Shown: positions 13,520-25,100 of the stretch, in pieces
Layout of the letters: every line of letters starts with the position of its first letter
How positions within the stretch are numbered: the first letter of the stretch is position 1
NCBI RefSeq assembly: GCF_000208745.1
Contig: NC_030854.1
Span: 28,485,208-28,549,207, forward strand
Reading direction: 5' to 3'
DNA: 64,000 nt
Source: Theobroma cacao
Lineage: Eukaryota > Streptophyta > Magnoliopsida > Malvales > Malvaceae
Program-made: the position numbers and the translations under genes
Notes under the pieces: model-generated
The model's database searches: none
The model's input: only the letters and a program-made list of their open reading frames with translations
What the model was told of the DNA's origin: nothing

Positions 13520-14382
13520 TCAAAATATATTTTTGAATAAATTACTTCTGTGGTCTCTAAAATTTACATATCATTTTTAATTTTTATGGTTTAAAAAGTA
13601 ATTTGATAATAACATTATATCAAAGTGGTCCTTCTATCAATATTTTTCGTTAAATCTAAAGTTAAGTGTCAATTGGTGACATATAGGTAACACATGAAAA
13701 ACACTCATCACTAATGTGTACAAAAATTGGGTTATGTGGATTTTTTTTTCATTTCCTCTCATTTTTCTCATTTTAAATTTTTTCTTCTTCTTTTCTTTCT
13801 CTTTTTTCCTCTTCCTCTCCCTTTCTCTCCTTTGGTGGCCACAAGCTGGCCGACGACAACAGAGGTAGGGACCATGCAACGTCTATCGGGTTAAATTCAA
13901 CCCTCTGTCATTACCGGCTAAACCCTGGTCAATAGGGAAGACAGAGAAAAAAGAAGAAAAAAAAGGGGAAAATGAAAAGATTAAAAATAGAAAAAGGAGA
14001 TATAAAATAAAAACTTAATAAACAAAAGAAGGAAAATTTTGGACGCTTTTTTAAAATTTTTTAGATATATTTTAATTTAATAAATAAATTTTATATATTA
14101 TATTTTACCATAAGTATTTTTTATTTTATTTTTTTACCATAATATGAATTTGTTTAATTGAATTTAAACTAAATAATTTTTAAATAAATGGTTAACATAC
14201 ATATCAATTTTCATATGTCTATCATGTCTATTATGTCGACTAACATTTAATGTGATGAAAACATCATTCGATTATGACATGATGTTAATAGTAAAAGAAT
14301 CAATAAATTTTATTTTAAATTATAAAAATCAAAATGGTATGCACTCTAAATTTTAGAAACCACAGTAATAAAAATATTTTAA
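13520..14382. mobile_element. Foldback / MULE-like inverted-repeat element (~0.86 kb)
   Basis: The left end reads GTGGTCTCTAAAATTTA (about 13552) within a longer AT-rich arm. The right end, read on the minus strand, gives GTGGTTTCTAAAATTTAGAG (about 14367) inside a matching arm. Similarity extends some 80 bases into each arm. The interior has a CT-rich tract and a GC-richer island (about 13835-13925) unlike the flanks. No transposase is present, so it is non-autonomous. No convincing target-site duplication was found by eye. Confidence 0.6.
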
Positions 14383-14389
14383 AAAAAAG

Positions 14390-17260
14390 GAACTCAGTTT
14401 AGCTCATTTATACCTCTAATTTAAATAGGCATAATAATATAATAAATTAATGTTTTTCTAAAACATTTTTCAATTCCAAGACATATGCCTCTCCTTGATT
14501 CATAGCTGGAAAGATGGGCTTCGCTCATCACTGCTATGGGCTCAATGAGTGATTGCTTCTAATCCGTCTTTAATTCAGACCTCAATTGGGCTTCGGCCTT
14601 CCTTTTAAAAGAATAACGAAGCTTTTGTCGGCGCATTTGCTATAATCTTCATCCTTTTCTCTTTTTTTTTTTTTATATATTTTGACTACACAAATGTAAA
14701 ATTCTGATTCACATTTTCAAAAACAATTCTCAAAGAGAGTGTTGCCTTTTTTTTTTTAATTTTTTCTGCTTCAAGTTATTATTAATATTAGCATCTCATT
14801 GCAAATTACTATCACGAATTACCAATAATAATAACAATAATAATAATAATAATTTTTAAGTAAAAGATGAAAAATGAAGGAAAAAAGATAAGGTAAAATT
14901 ATAAATAAAATTATTAATTTAAATTGAATGAGTGTTTTCTCTCGCATCCATAAGAATTCGATTTTGAGAGGAAGAAAAGTTACAAATCCATTCATTTTCC
15001 TTTCCTCCTCCTATTTCTCTTCTACCAAAGGAAGGAAATAATTTTTCCTTCCACCCTCTATCATTCCTTACTCTTTCTCAACTACCAAACAAAGTATAAA
15101 AGTAACAATCGAATCACAATCTTTTCTTAACCTAATCATAAGAATCTTAATTATATGATGATTATATTTAATATTCATATTTTTAAAAAAATCAAAGAAA
15201 TATAATTTTATATATATGTGGTATATATTGAGCTGAACCATTGTTCGTAGAGTTTTTAAGCTTTATAAATGAAATTAAAATATTATCCATTTACCATATT
15301 AATTTATTTCTTTTATATATTTTAACAAAAAATGAAATAATCTTTTCATTTTGTTCATAAAATTTATATATTTAATGGACGATGAATAAAAATAATAATG
15401 TTATTGAATTATATGATAAAACAAGTAACTCAAAATCAAAAAAGTATAGCAGAAGAGACAGACGAATCTTGCAAAACACATTATATACCTAAAATGCCTT
15501 GACCGATGATAATAATGCAGTTATGCGGCGATGAATGTATTATCTCATTCACATATTGTCATGTATGCTACCTTTTGGGTTGTAAAGAGTAGTCTGTACC
15601 TAAAAGGTGGATGGGAAAACAATCCGACACCATACAAGCTGACAACCCAGCGTGCGTTTCTTCACTTTCCATCTAATTCATGGGGACTCAATATACAGAC
15701 AGAGAGTCATGGTTCAATATTCATTGAGCCCCCATGTAGATTCATCATCTGGATCTAAAATCATGAATTGCCAAAATTGGGACAACAAGGGTAAAGCCAA
15801 GGCTTGAATTAATTTAAATTAAGGACCATGTGATTTTGTTTTTCTGGTAGCTCTGCTAGTTGTAGGCACGGGGAAGAGTTACTCGGACCTTATCTCTTTC
15901 ACTGTTGGATAAATGAATTAGTCGACTCCTTTTAGAGGGAAATGCATTCCTTATGGAGGAATATAGCAATAATCTTTACTTCACCCTTACCAATTGTATG
16001 TCTTGGGCCTCCTGGCTCCAAAATTTTAATTCAGTCTTAAAGTTCTTCTTGCCTGGTATACATAGGACTAGCAGCATAAAGTTAAGAAGCCAATCAAGAT
16101 ATATCTGTAATCTTAAGTGACATCTTCAAGTGTTCCATGCTTATTTCTTTTCTGGGTTGGTTCAGTTTTCAGGATTTTTCATTTAACATTATATAGAAGG
16201 GAAGGGAATTTTCTGGTGCAATCTGATAGGTATTTGTTGGCTATATATTTAGCAAGTTTTGTTAATTAGAAATCCACCCCAAGACATGGTCAAAGGGATT
16301 CTAGCCCTGACTAGCACAAACTCCCTCCTTTTAAGAGAGGCTACTGGATTACTAATTACTAGAATTGGTATAGTCTACACATAACAAATCTAATGTCTTT
16401 GCAATTGATTTTCTTTCTTTCTTTCTTTTTGGCTATGTGAATATCGTTGGAGATAAATCCCTAAGATTTCAGGCTCCCTGGCCTACAAGATCGACTCCCT
16501 TGAAGTAGGAATGAGCTGTAATTCAACTTTTAATAAAAACTAGGCAAGTTTTTACATTCCCTGCATTCTTGGCTTCTTGCATCCTTATTTTTTCACAAGA
16601 AAAAATTACTAAAAACTGTTTTCTCTTGGAATCTACGAACTGTACAATCCAATTCTGTAGTAAGGAGTGAGGTCAGGAAGAAAATATAATCCTATTTCCT
16701 TGCAGCTCTTGATCAGGGTTGTCAAAAACAATATCATTTTCCCAAAGAAAAGGGTAATTAGACAGTACATTCCCCATCCCAAAGTAGTTGTCGGTCTCGG
16801 GTTGTAAGTTTTTTACTTACCAATAATTACCAAGAAAACTGTCAGTGATCAGAAACTGATAATTAACCTGTGAAATTCAAAGACTGCAGCAAAAGGGTTT
16901 CAAGCATTTGCCTGAAACATTTATGCCTTCTGATTTGTGTTGGTCATCAATTTCAATTTGAAACAATTTTGAGGGAACAAATTTATAAAGCTTCAGAAAG
17001 ATGGAAACAAAAGATAACAAATAATTGAATTATCTAATTCAAGTCCTTATTTACATGCATACTTTACATACAATATTTTTCTAACAAATCTACTCAAAGA
17101 AAACACTATAAATACTACATAGATAACTGTAGAGGTTCAAAACTTAAGAAGGCCAAAATTAAAGATCCAATAGGCTTCAAAAAGACAAAAAGAAAAAACT
17201 GAACTAACAAAAAAAATGTGGATATATCCTTCATTTTTGTTGAGAGATATCCGGATCATG
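14390..17260. other. Intergenic; one probable MITE end
   Basis: About 14990-15100 reads like one end of a dispersed MITE: it is rich in tttccttcc words and ends CTACCAAACAAAG. The partner end was not found. 15531-15758 holds a 75-codon open frame with no recognised family. The remainder is AT-rich and shows nothing. Confidence 0.4.
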
Positions 17261-17272
17261 TAGTATAAACTG

Positions 17273-17536
17273 CTAGTTCTGGGTAGGATTTGGGACAGAG
17301 GGTGGTGCTTTCCTCAGACTTGGCTCTACAGCTTTCTTGGGCTCTTTCATGGCTCCATTCAACTTGTTTTCACCAGCAGGAAACGAAGCCACGGCTGACA
17401 GTAGTTTTCTTGACATCTGATATCTTTCTCCGGGAGGAACTTCTCCATGGCAGAGACACAACGGTGAGCACATGATGAGGATGTGAACTAGAATTAAGGC
17501 AACGAAAGCAGTCAAATTTATGGAACTGATCTTCAT
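17273..17536 (-). CDS. Small secreted peptide precursor, CLE/IDA-like (copy 1)
   Basis: An 87-residue intronless precursor. Residues 1 to about 31 form a signal peptide: a Lys near the start, then a hydrophobic core with LILVHILIM and a 'CSPLCLCHGE' cleavage zone. The variable middle contains RKLLSAVASFP. The C-terminus ends LRKAPPSVPNPTQN and then a stop. This 12-13 residue tail ending in Asn resembles the CLE core (R-x-x-P-S-G-P-N-P-x-H-N) at P-S-x-P-N-P-x-x-N. It also resembles the IDA core (P-x-P-P-S-A-P-x-x-x-H-N) at P-P-S-x-P and the final N. Both families are ligands of LRR receptor kinases and have precursors of this length. The usual Gly is Val and the usual His is Gln here. The family call is inference. 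A TATA-like TTTATAAAC lies upstream at about 17615-17624. Confidence 0.65.
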   Translation of the reverse strand: MKISSINLTAFVALILVHILIMCSPLCLCHGEVPPGERYQMSRKLLSAVASFPAGENKLNGAMKEPKKAVEPSLRKAPPSVPNPTQN

Positions 17537-17612
17537 CAGAGTGGAGTTCAGTGAAGAAAATGATTAGTGAATGAGAAATCAAGCACTCAAAGGATCTTTA
17601 ACTTGGAGCAGG

Positions 17613-17624
17613 TTTATAAAGGCA
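17613..17624 (-). promoter_or_regulatory. TATA box of small-peptide gene, copy 1
   Basis: Minus strand reads CTTTATAAACCTGC about 80 bases before the ATG, a normal TATA position for a short 5' leader. The same site is repeated in copy 2 at about 18286-18297. Confidence 0.55.
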
Positions 17625-17669
17625 GCATGCATGCGTGTTCATTGCACGTGGTTTGCCATAACCCCACTA

Positions 17670-17670
<1 letters not shown>

Positions 17671-17712
<42 letters not shown>
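17671..17712. repeat. (TA)n microsatellite, copy 1
   Basis: About 20 TA units followed by catacatatacat words. It is 2 bp longer than its twin in copy 2, which starts at about 18343. Confidence 0.95.
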
Positions 17713-17716
<4 letters not shown>

Positions 17717-17812
17717 CATATACATATACATATATATTATTTAAATTAATTTTGCAAAACATTGATGATTGGTTTTATTTTTCCAAAGATGGGAAAGGAC
17801 ACTCCTTTGTGT

Positions 17813-17813
17813 N
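17813..17813. other. Single-N assembly join
   Basis: One ambiguous base sits exactly at the junction of the two ~672 bp copies, as expected where two overlapping contigs were placed end to end without merging. Confidence 0.95.
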
Positions 17814-18342
17814 AACTTAAGAAGGCCAAAATTAAAGATCCAATAGGCTTCAAAAAGACAAAAAGAAAAAACTGAACTAACAAAAAAAATGTGGATATAT
17901 CCTTCATTTTTGTTGAGAGATATCCGGATCATGTAGTATAAACTGCTAGTTCTGGGTAGGATTTGGGACAGAGGGTGGTGCTTTCCTCAGACTTGGCTCT
18001 ACAGCTTTCTTGGGCTCTTTCATGGCTCCATTCAACTTGTTTTCACCAGCAGGAAACGAAGCCACGGCTGACAGTAGTTTTCTTGACATCTGATATCTTT
18101 CTCCGGGAGGAACTTCTCCATGGCAGAGACACAACGGTGAGCACATGATGAGGATGTGAACTAGAATTAAGGCAACGAAAGCAGTCAAATTTATGGAACT
18201 GATCTTCATCAGAGTGGAGTTCAGTGAAGAAAATGATTAGTGAATGAGAAATCAAGCACTCAAAGGATCTTTAACTTGGAGCAGGTTTATAAAGGCAGCA
18301 TGCATGCGTGTTCATTGCACGTGGTTTGCCATAACCCCACTA

Positions 18343-18387
<45 letters not shown>

Positions 18388-18483
18388 CATATACATATAC
18401 ATATATATTATTTAAATTAATTTTGCAAAACATTGATGATTGGTTTTATTTTTCCAAAGATGGGAAAGGACACTCCTTTGTGT
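17814..18483. repeat. Copy 2 of the ~672 bp duplication
   Basis: Starts right after the N with the same AACTTAAGAAGGCC as 17141 and runs to TTTGTGT at 18483. Unique sequence follows. The TA repeat at 18343-18381 is 2 bp shorter than in copy 1. Confidence 0.95.
17946..18209 (-). CDS. Small secreted peptide precursor, CLE/IDA-like (copy 2)
   Basis: Identical in all 87 residues to the copy at 17273-17536, with the same signal peptide and LRKAPPSVPNPTQN tail. Its promoter (TATA-like box at about 18286-18297) continues into unique DNA beyond 18483, while copy 1's upstream DNA stops at the N. If the duplication is an assembly overlap, this copy and copy 1 are one gene, and this one keeps the natural upstream region. 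Confidence 0.65.
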   Translation of the reverse strand: MKISSINLTAFVALILVHILIMCSPLCLCHGEVPPGERYQMSRKLLSAVASFPAGENKLNGAMKEPKKAVEPSLRKAPPSVPNPTQN

Positions 18484-18489
18484 ATTCCA

Positions 18490-20935
18490 AGAGTATGAAT
18501 AAATGAGTTAATTTCACTCATATTAGGTCAATATAAGAGAATAATAAAGTTTTTACTCATCAAGCTAAAGACAAATCCCTTTCTGACGGTAAGGATTAAC
18601 AGCGATTGTTAAGTTTGGAATCAGCTTTTCAAGCCTTTTTATCTTTATCATTTTTCTATCTATATGATGAGAAACTCATAAAATTTTCAATTACTTTGTA
18701 TCACTCAATTTTGACAGTAAACATATAAATATAGCATGCATTTCCAATCTGACTACCTAAGCAAAGAATGAAAAAACAAGCAGGTTTATATCTTGTCCTG
18801 TAGCAGACTCAGCCCTTCTCACTAAAACAATGGCAAATCGAGGTTCATTATTGAAGATGCTTTAGATGTCATTATACAAATGGTACTTTTTCCTAACCTT
18901 TCACCGCCTCTGAACTTTGAAGTTGCCAATCATGTGATGCTGAATTGACTATTACGTTTTCTGGCTCCATTACAATCCTGCAAACAGAGATTAAACTATA
19001 AAAATCATGTGACAAGGCACGTGTATCACAATCCAGTACCTGAGTATCCATGTTCTTCATTTAGCTTTAGAGCTAGCTAGTTGTATATATACCTTCTAAG
19101 CTAAGACTAAGTTGATATATAGGTAATTAATTCACCTTTTTCACTTCAGAAATTACCTTTATCTTACAAAAATTCTATCCCTTTTTACACCTCTATTATC
19201 CTCAATCTGGCTCATTTCTGCCAAAAGTAGCAGTCATCCATTGTATGTTTCGCATTCCCCACCCATGGTAGCTACTGAAATGTGAAATGTGGAAACCATA
19301 GATTAATTTGGTTGATGATCAGAGGCTAACTTTTGAGTTATAAAATTAGCGTGTGAACGGCCATTAACTCAAACTAGGCATAGCTGGCTTGTCAGCTAAA
19401 TGTGATTTCTCATTGGCTACACATTTACTTACTCTTTAATTGGATTCCTGGAACCTCACTCTTAATTTTCTAATCGATTTCAGAGACTAGGCTATATAGG
19501 TATGAAACGTGGAATTCAGCAACTTTGACAATTCCTATAGCAACCAATAGGTAAGACGACCAAACTCTTGACTGTCATGTTACTGCTTCACTATTCTTAA
19601 TAATAGTGCTGTTGTAGCGACTCTTAATCTGTTTCAATTATATGAATATGCCTTTACATCAGCATTGATTAGTGTGGTTATTTTATTGTTTAGAATGGTG
19701 GCGCGAAGTTACAAATATCATATGTAATACAGTAAGTATAGCAACCATTGACAGAACAAAAGAGAACAACATTCACATTGCACATGTCATCTTGGGTTTT
19801 TTCTCTCTTTTTGACAATATTTGAACAAGATCAAGAGAAAGAATCTCAATGTTGAACCTCCAATCTAGAGGCTAGAGCTGCCCATCGGTCTGGTGGGGCT
19901 AACAGGATAGTAATATTATATTATATGTTATATATTTGTCCAGGCTCGGCCTCGCCCAAAAATTCAGGCTTCAAATCTTAACCAAACCCAGCCCTAGCTT
20001 AGAAAAATTGAGCCCAGCCCGTCCATCGAGAACCAATTCTAAGTAAATAACAAAATAATTAAATCAAAAGCAGCTAAAATGTTAAAAAAGAAAAAAAAAT
20101 TGAAACCTACCAAGATCTGAATTACTATGCTCGTAAAAAACTCAAACCCAAAATATTAAATTATAAAGAATTAGATACCCATAGTAAAACCCAATTGAAA
20201 CTCGAACTCGAAATAAAGTAATTTTAAAATCAATTTGAATATATATTATTAATAAATAATTAAATTAAAATTAATTTATAAAATGTAAATTAAAGTCTAA
20301 AATCATATGTAAATCATGGATCTTTCAAAAGGAGGATTGTTCAATAAGATTATTGAGTTTATTTTTTAAGATTAATTACTCCTTTGTAAAAAAAAAATGG
20401 AAAAATATTCAAATCTATGTCACAAATGATAAATTAATTAATTAATTAGTAAGTTAGCCTACTCTTCCTTTGAAAAAAGGAAAATATTCAAATCTATGTC
20501 GGAAATGACAGAGGCCAATTAACCATGTGCTTTCCAAACATGTCGGGCAAAGATATTCATGTTTTAAGCATCTTAATTTATATATCAAAATTAATACTTA
20601 TTCAGTAAAGCACATCTTGATTCATATATCAAAACTAACACTTCATCTCTTTCAAATTGAATCTCTACTTTCCATCTATTTTATCAAACAAAACCAACTT
20701 CAATCATTATTCATCATAATATTATGTGAAATTAAGATTTCTCAAAAATAAGTTCTGAAAAATTATATTATGATCAAAGTTGGTAAAGCTTGGCCCATAA
20801 AAATATATAATAGAAATTCAATTTGAAATGTAAGGAATATAGTTTTACATATCAATATTTTATTATGTATTGGAGTAATTGTCTCAATGATAAATGCATG
20901 CTTGTATCATAAAGCAAGCAAGTGCTCCACATTCA
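18490..20935. other. Intergenic with short direct repeats
   Basis: No gene recognised. About 20390-20430 and 20472-20512 are two copies of an ATATTCAAATCTATGTC-containing block. 20560-20650 carries a second pair around CATATATCAAAACTAACACTT. 19870-20040 has cc-rich words of a dispersed repeat type (gcccagcccg). No RNA gene was seen. Confidence 0.5.
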
Positions 20936-20942
20936 ATACTAA

Positions 20943-21603
20943 TGGCACGTTTGGTACGGGGAATAGCTATGCTATTCCCCCTCTATTCCCGATCATTTCC
21001 TATTCCTTCGTTTGGTACCAAATTGAAATACGGAATAGCAATTCCGCAGGAATAAAAATTCTGTCAAACAGGTTAAAAGTCAGTAATAGCTATTCCCTTC
21101 TCCCTCCCCAGTAATAGCTATTCCATGGCTCATGGAATAGCTTTCAAATATATAATGACCAAAATAGCCCTTATAACCTAAAAATATTACAACCCTATAC
21201 CTATAAATACTTTTTTTCTCTCATTTTTCCTTTTCTTTCTCTCTCTTCTCCCTCTCTCATTCTCTCTCTAACTGGAACTCAACACCGGTGACGGCGGCGG
21301 CAACGGCGACGGCAGCAACCGAATATGATCGAAAAACGTCGATCTAGTCCTTTCAGACAATATTGAACCGAGATCGAGCCAGATCTGGCACTCAACGANT
21401 CTTTTTATTTTCTATTCCTTTCTTATTCCAAAGCTATTGTTACCAACCAAACACTGTAATAAGTCATAATAATTATTCCTACTCTATTCCATTCATCATA
21501 CCAAACTACATAATACTTATTCTATTTTATTCCCACCTCATTCTATTCTCACGTAATAACTATTCTATTCTATTCCTATCTATTCCGCAAACCAAACGTG
21601 CTG
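20943..21603. mobile_element. PIF/Harbinger-like MITE with TAA target duplication, containing an N
   Basis: The left end reads TGGCACGTTTGGTACGG. The right end, on the minus strand, reads CAGCACGTTTGGTTTGCGG. Both are flanked by TAA (20940-20942 and 21604-21606), the 3 bp target typical of PIF/Harbinger. Sub-terminal arms are full of ggaatag/ctattcc words. The interior has a CT-rich tract and a GGC/GAC-repeat island (about 21285-21320) that looks captured from a gene leader. A single N at 21399 shows internal sequence may be missing, so the true length is unknown. No transposase is visible. Confidence 0.75.
21399..21399. other. Single-N assembly join inside the MITE
   Basis: One ambiguous base between a gene-like GC-rich interior and the AT-rich right arm. 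The abrupt change suggests unsequenced or collapsed interior. Confidence 0.9.
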
Positions 21604-22084
21604 TAAGTATTGGAGCTCAAAAGAAGATAAAAGAAAAAAGAATTATAGCCCAAAAGGCCTAATCAGCAATATTGCCAAACAGATTTGAGCCCTTTATGAG
21701 CCCAAAGACAACACAATAATACAAACATTTTGGACCAAAGCTTGTCCGAACTGGACCCGAACTTACCGAAACCAAAAGCCAACCTTAACAATAAAAATGG
21801 AAAAAGAACACGACAGCAAACATAAATCTCCATGAAGAGCCAAGCCGTAAGTAGTTTTAAGTCCAAAAGTCCCTCCTCTTCTCTCTCTTTTCCCAGTTAA
21901 CAGATCTCTCTCTGTCTTTCGTCTCTCTCCACAAAACCAATCAAATCTCTTTCAAAACAACAGAGGAAAAAAGGCTTCCATCGTTCTCTCTAAATCTAGC
22001 TACTTTAACTTGGGTCTGTATTGCATTGGAGCATATATGTCAGCAGCTTCTTCCTTTAATCTCTATCTCGGGGCAACTTCTTGT

Positions 22085-22093
22085 TAGGGTTTC
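22085..22093 (+). promoter_or_regulatory. Telo-box in EML 5' leader
   Basis: TTAGGGTTT lies in the CT-rich leader about 65 bases before the ATG. Telo-boxes are common in 5' leaders of plant housekeeping genes. A TTTAGGGTTTAA word also occurs early in intron 1 (about 22361). Confidence 0.5.
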
Positions 22094-22155
22094 CGCTTGT
22101 GTTCTTCTTCGACAAAGAAAGATCTTTTTCGGCCTTGTTTTTCTTTTTTCTTGGT

Positions 22156-25100
22156 ATGGACTATGAAGTTTGCGATAGTAGTGGTATGTTGCATTAATTA
22201 ATGTCATATTTTTGCATTAAACAATGTGGGTGTGTCTGGGTTTTTTTTTTTTTTTGGGTTTGGGGTTGTGGGGTTTTATTTGTATTTGGAAATTGGATAA
22301 TGGGTGCATTGGGTTTTTTTTTTTTGGGGGGGGGGGGGGGTGTAAGGTGAGATATGAGGGTTTAGGGTTTAATTGAGGTCATTACAATTTTGATAACTTT
22401 GATTTGGGTAATGGTGTTATGTGGTTTTCTTTGGCTTTTGCTTTCCAAAGGTATTGATTGGTGTTCAACTTTTAGGTGCAACTTGCTTGTTTTATTTTGA
22501 ATTCTAACCGGGATTCGAATGTAAAGAAATCCATGATGAAAAGGAACTTGTTTTTATCTGGTCGATAAAATGGTTTTCTTTTCTTTCCTTTCTTCTAGTT
22601 CATAGTTTACTAGATTTTTGGTTAGTTGACACTTGAGAATAAACAAATAGCTATTGTTGTTAGAAGAATGCATTTGGTAGTTAAAGTTCATTCGTCCTGG
22701 CAATAAACTATTTTATTTTCTTCTAATTGTTTCAAAAGATTTTCCTTTGTGAATTATTATTGTTTAAATTGTCCACCTGGATTTGGAATTTTGATCTTCG
22801 ATTTTGGTTGCTTACTAGACCAGTTATAGTCAATGCAATATCTTCACGTTTCTCTTTTTTCTAGTTTAACCATATTGTATCTATTCCCTCTAACTTTCTA
22901 CTTTGCGACATGCAAAGACCTAGTTAAACTTGGGTTCGTGTTTATATGCATAAATTGATTAACTTTTATGATAGTATGCAAGAAGATTCCTGGTAGATCG
23001 GTTATTTTCTTCTCCTTTATGTGCATTTGTGACATTACACTTCCTGTATAACTGTTCTTTTACCCCCTAATAAATTTGGTACCTATCAAAGAGATTAATA
23101 CTAGTAAACCTTTCAAGCAAGAGCATCAGATGACTAGTTAATGTCGTTGGATACTCTATCCAGCATGATCATCCATGGTTTTATCTGAAATGACTACAGG
23201 TACTGATGATGATCTGCCTCCATCACATCAAACTAGAGTTTCAAGAGGGGGTAATATTGCTGGCAATGGAAGATCTATCGTAGGTTCTGCCTCATATTCT
23301 AGGATGCACTTTGACATGGAGGCCCAAATACATCAACTTGAGCAAGAAGCTTACTGTTCTGTCCTGCGTGCCTTTAAAGCTCAATCCGATGCAATTACAT
23401 GGGTATTTACTTTTCTGTATTTGTACTTCTTGTTTTTAATAAGCTTTCCAATTTATTTCAAGCTGATCGGGTTTGCATGCTCTGTCATATTCTGCATATT
23501 CAGGAAAAGGAAGGCTTGATAACAGAACTTAGGAAAGAACTGAGGGTGTCAGATGATGAGCATAGAGAACTTCTGACCAAAGTTAATTCTGATGATATCA
23601 TCAGAAGAATAAGGTCTGAATGCGTCATTAAATGTTCTCACTATTAGGGGACAGTAATTGATTCAATGGGTTTTGTATCTTCTTCTTTTAATGGGTTATA
23701 TGTGGGCAATGCTTGCAGGGACTGGAGACAAGCTGGTGGGAACCAGGCTGCAAGACTTAGTGCATCTCAGCCTGTTCACAGTCTTTTACCTAGTCCAACT
23801 GTTTCAGCATCCCGCAAGAAACAGAAGACATCTCAATCGGTAACTTCTCTTGCCATTGCTGTGCAACCACAGGTTTTAAAACCTCTCATATTAGTAGTTC
23901 TGTGCATGCAGCTTTCTTCTTTGAATGCAAATTAGCAAACTGCTTTAGAAGTTAGGGGCCAAACGCTGGAAGCAATGTTCTTATTTTCATGATAGAAATG
24001 CAGAAGAGTACATTGGCCTCCATCTACCTTGTTTTGTTTTACTCACGTTTTACCCTAACAGGGTCAGTCATTGCCTGGCTTATCCTCTGCAAAGGCCATG
24101 CATTACTCTTCTACAGTCTCTGCTGGAAATAGGCAATTCAATAACCGTGGTTCTGTTGGCTGCCTTTTGGCAAATGAACCTGCTGAAGGAGCAACATTTG
24201 AACCCTTAATTGGAAGGAAAGTGTGGACAAGATGGCCTGAAGACAACAATTTCTATGAAGCTGTAATAACTGATTACAATCCCTCTGAGGTATGTTAAAG
24301 GCATATAAGGAAATTTTCTGTGTCTCACTCTGAGACTTATCTTAACGCAGTACTTGTTTTGGTGATGCTGTAAGTCTTGACAATATATAACTTTGAAAGC
24401 ATATGCATGACAACCTAAGGCTTTGTCACTGGTGCACTTTCTGGACCTGTTTATTTGGGTACTTGACTTGTGAGTCAAAAGATTTATACAACACTTCTTT
24501 TCCATTTCCCAATGGTGGAACCATGTTATTTGTCTCTATTTGCTAATTTATATGCGATCTGTCAATAATATCAGCTGTGGCCAAGTACAGACTTATTTTT
24601 TTAATTCACTGTACCTTAGGAAAAATATTTTTGTTAGCTATTAAAGGTACCCATATAATCATAATGATTGTTCAAAAGGCTTGTGCTTTATGCCTCAAAG
24701 TTTGAGCACCTGCTAACAGTAGTAAAATGCCTTTTAGAACTAATTTTAATATTCTGTGAATTGTTAAGCCATCATCAGTATGTTTTATATTTATTATTAT
24801 TTTTTTACAGGGACGACATGCTCTGGTTTATGATATAAATACAGCAAATGAGACCTGGGAATGGGTTGATCTCAAAGAGGTAAGTGGATATGATTTTTTA
24901 GCATGAACTGAATCATTTGTGCCTGCTAGTCATTATTTTGTGCAGCAACAATGTTAGAATGTATTGAAAAATATAGTTTGCATAGTTAGTGATGCTTATT
25001 ACAGGAAAAGTAAAATTCATTATTATAGGATTTTTATATCTCCACAAATCTCTTCTGAATTTGGAAGTTTGCTGGGCTTTGGCTTAGCTGAGGTTTGTTG

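Larger units (their letters stand above)
17141..17812. repeat. Copy 1 of a ~672 bp near-identical duplication (abuts N)
   Basis: Begins AACTTAAGAAGGCC and ends CTCCTTTGTGT immediately before the N at 17813. It repeats at 17814-18483 with one visible substitution (c/t beside the TA repeat) and a 2 bp difference in TA repeat length. It contains a complete small-peptide gene and its promoter. Confidence 0.95.

Noticed and set aside
15531..15758. A 75-codon open frame
   Set aside because: No signal peptide, domain or conserved motif; not supported as a gene.
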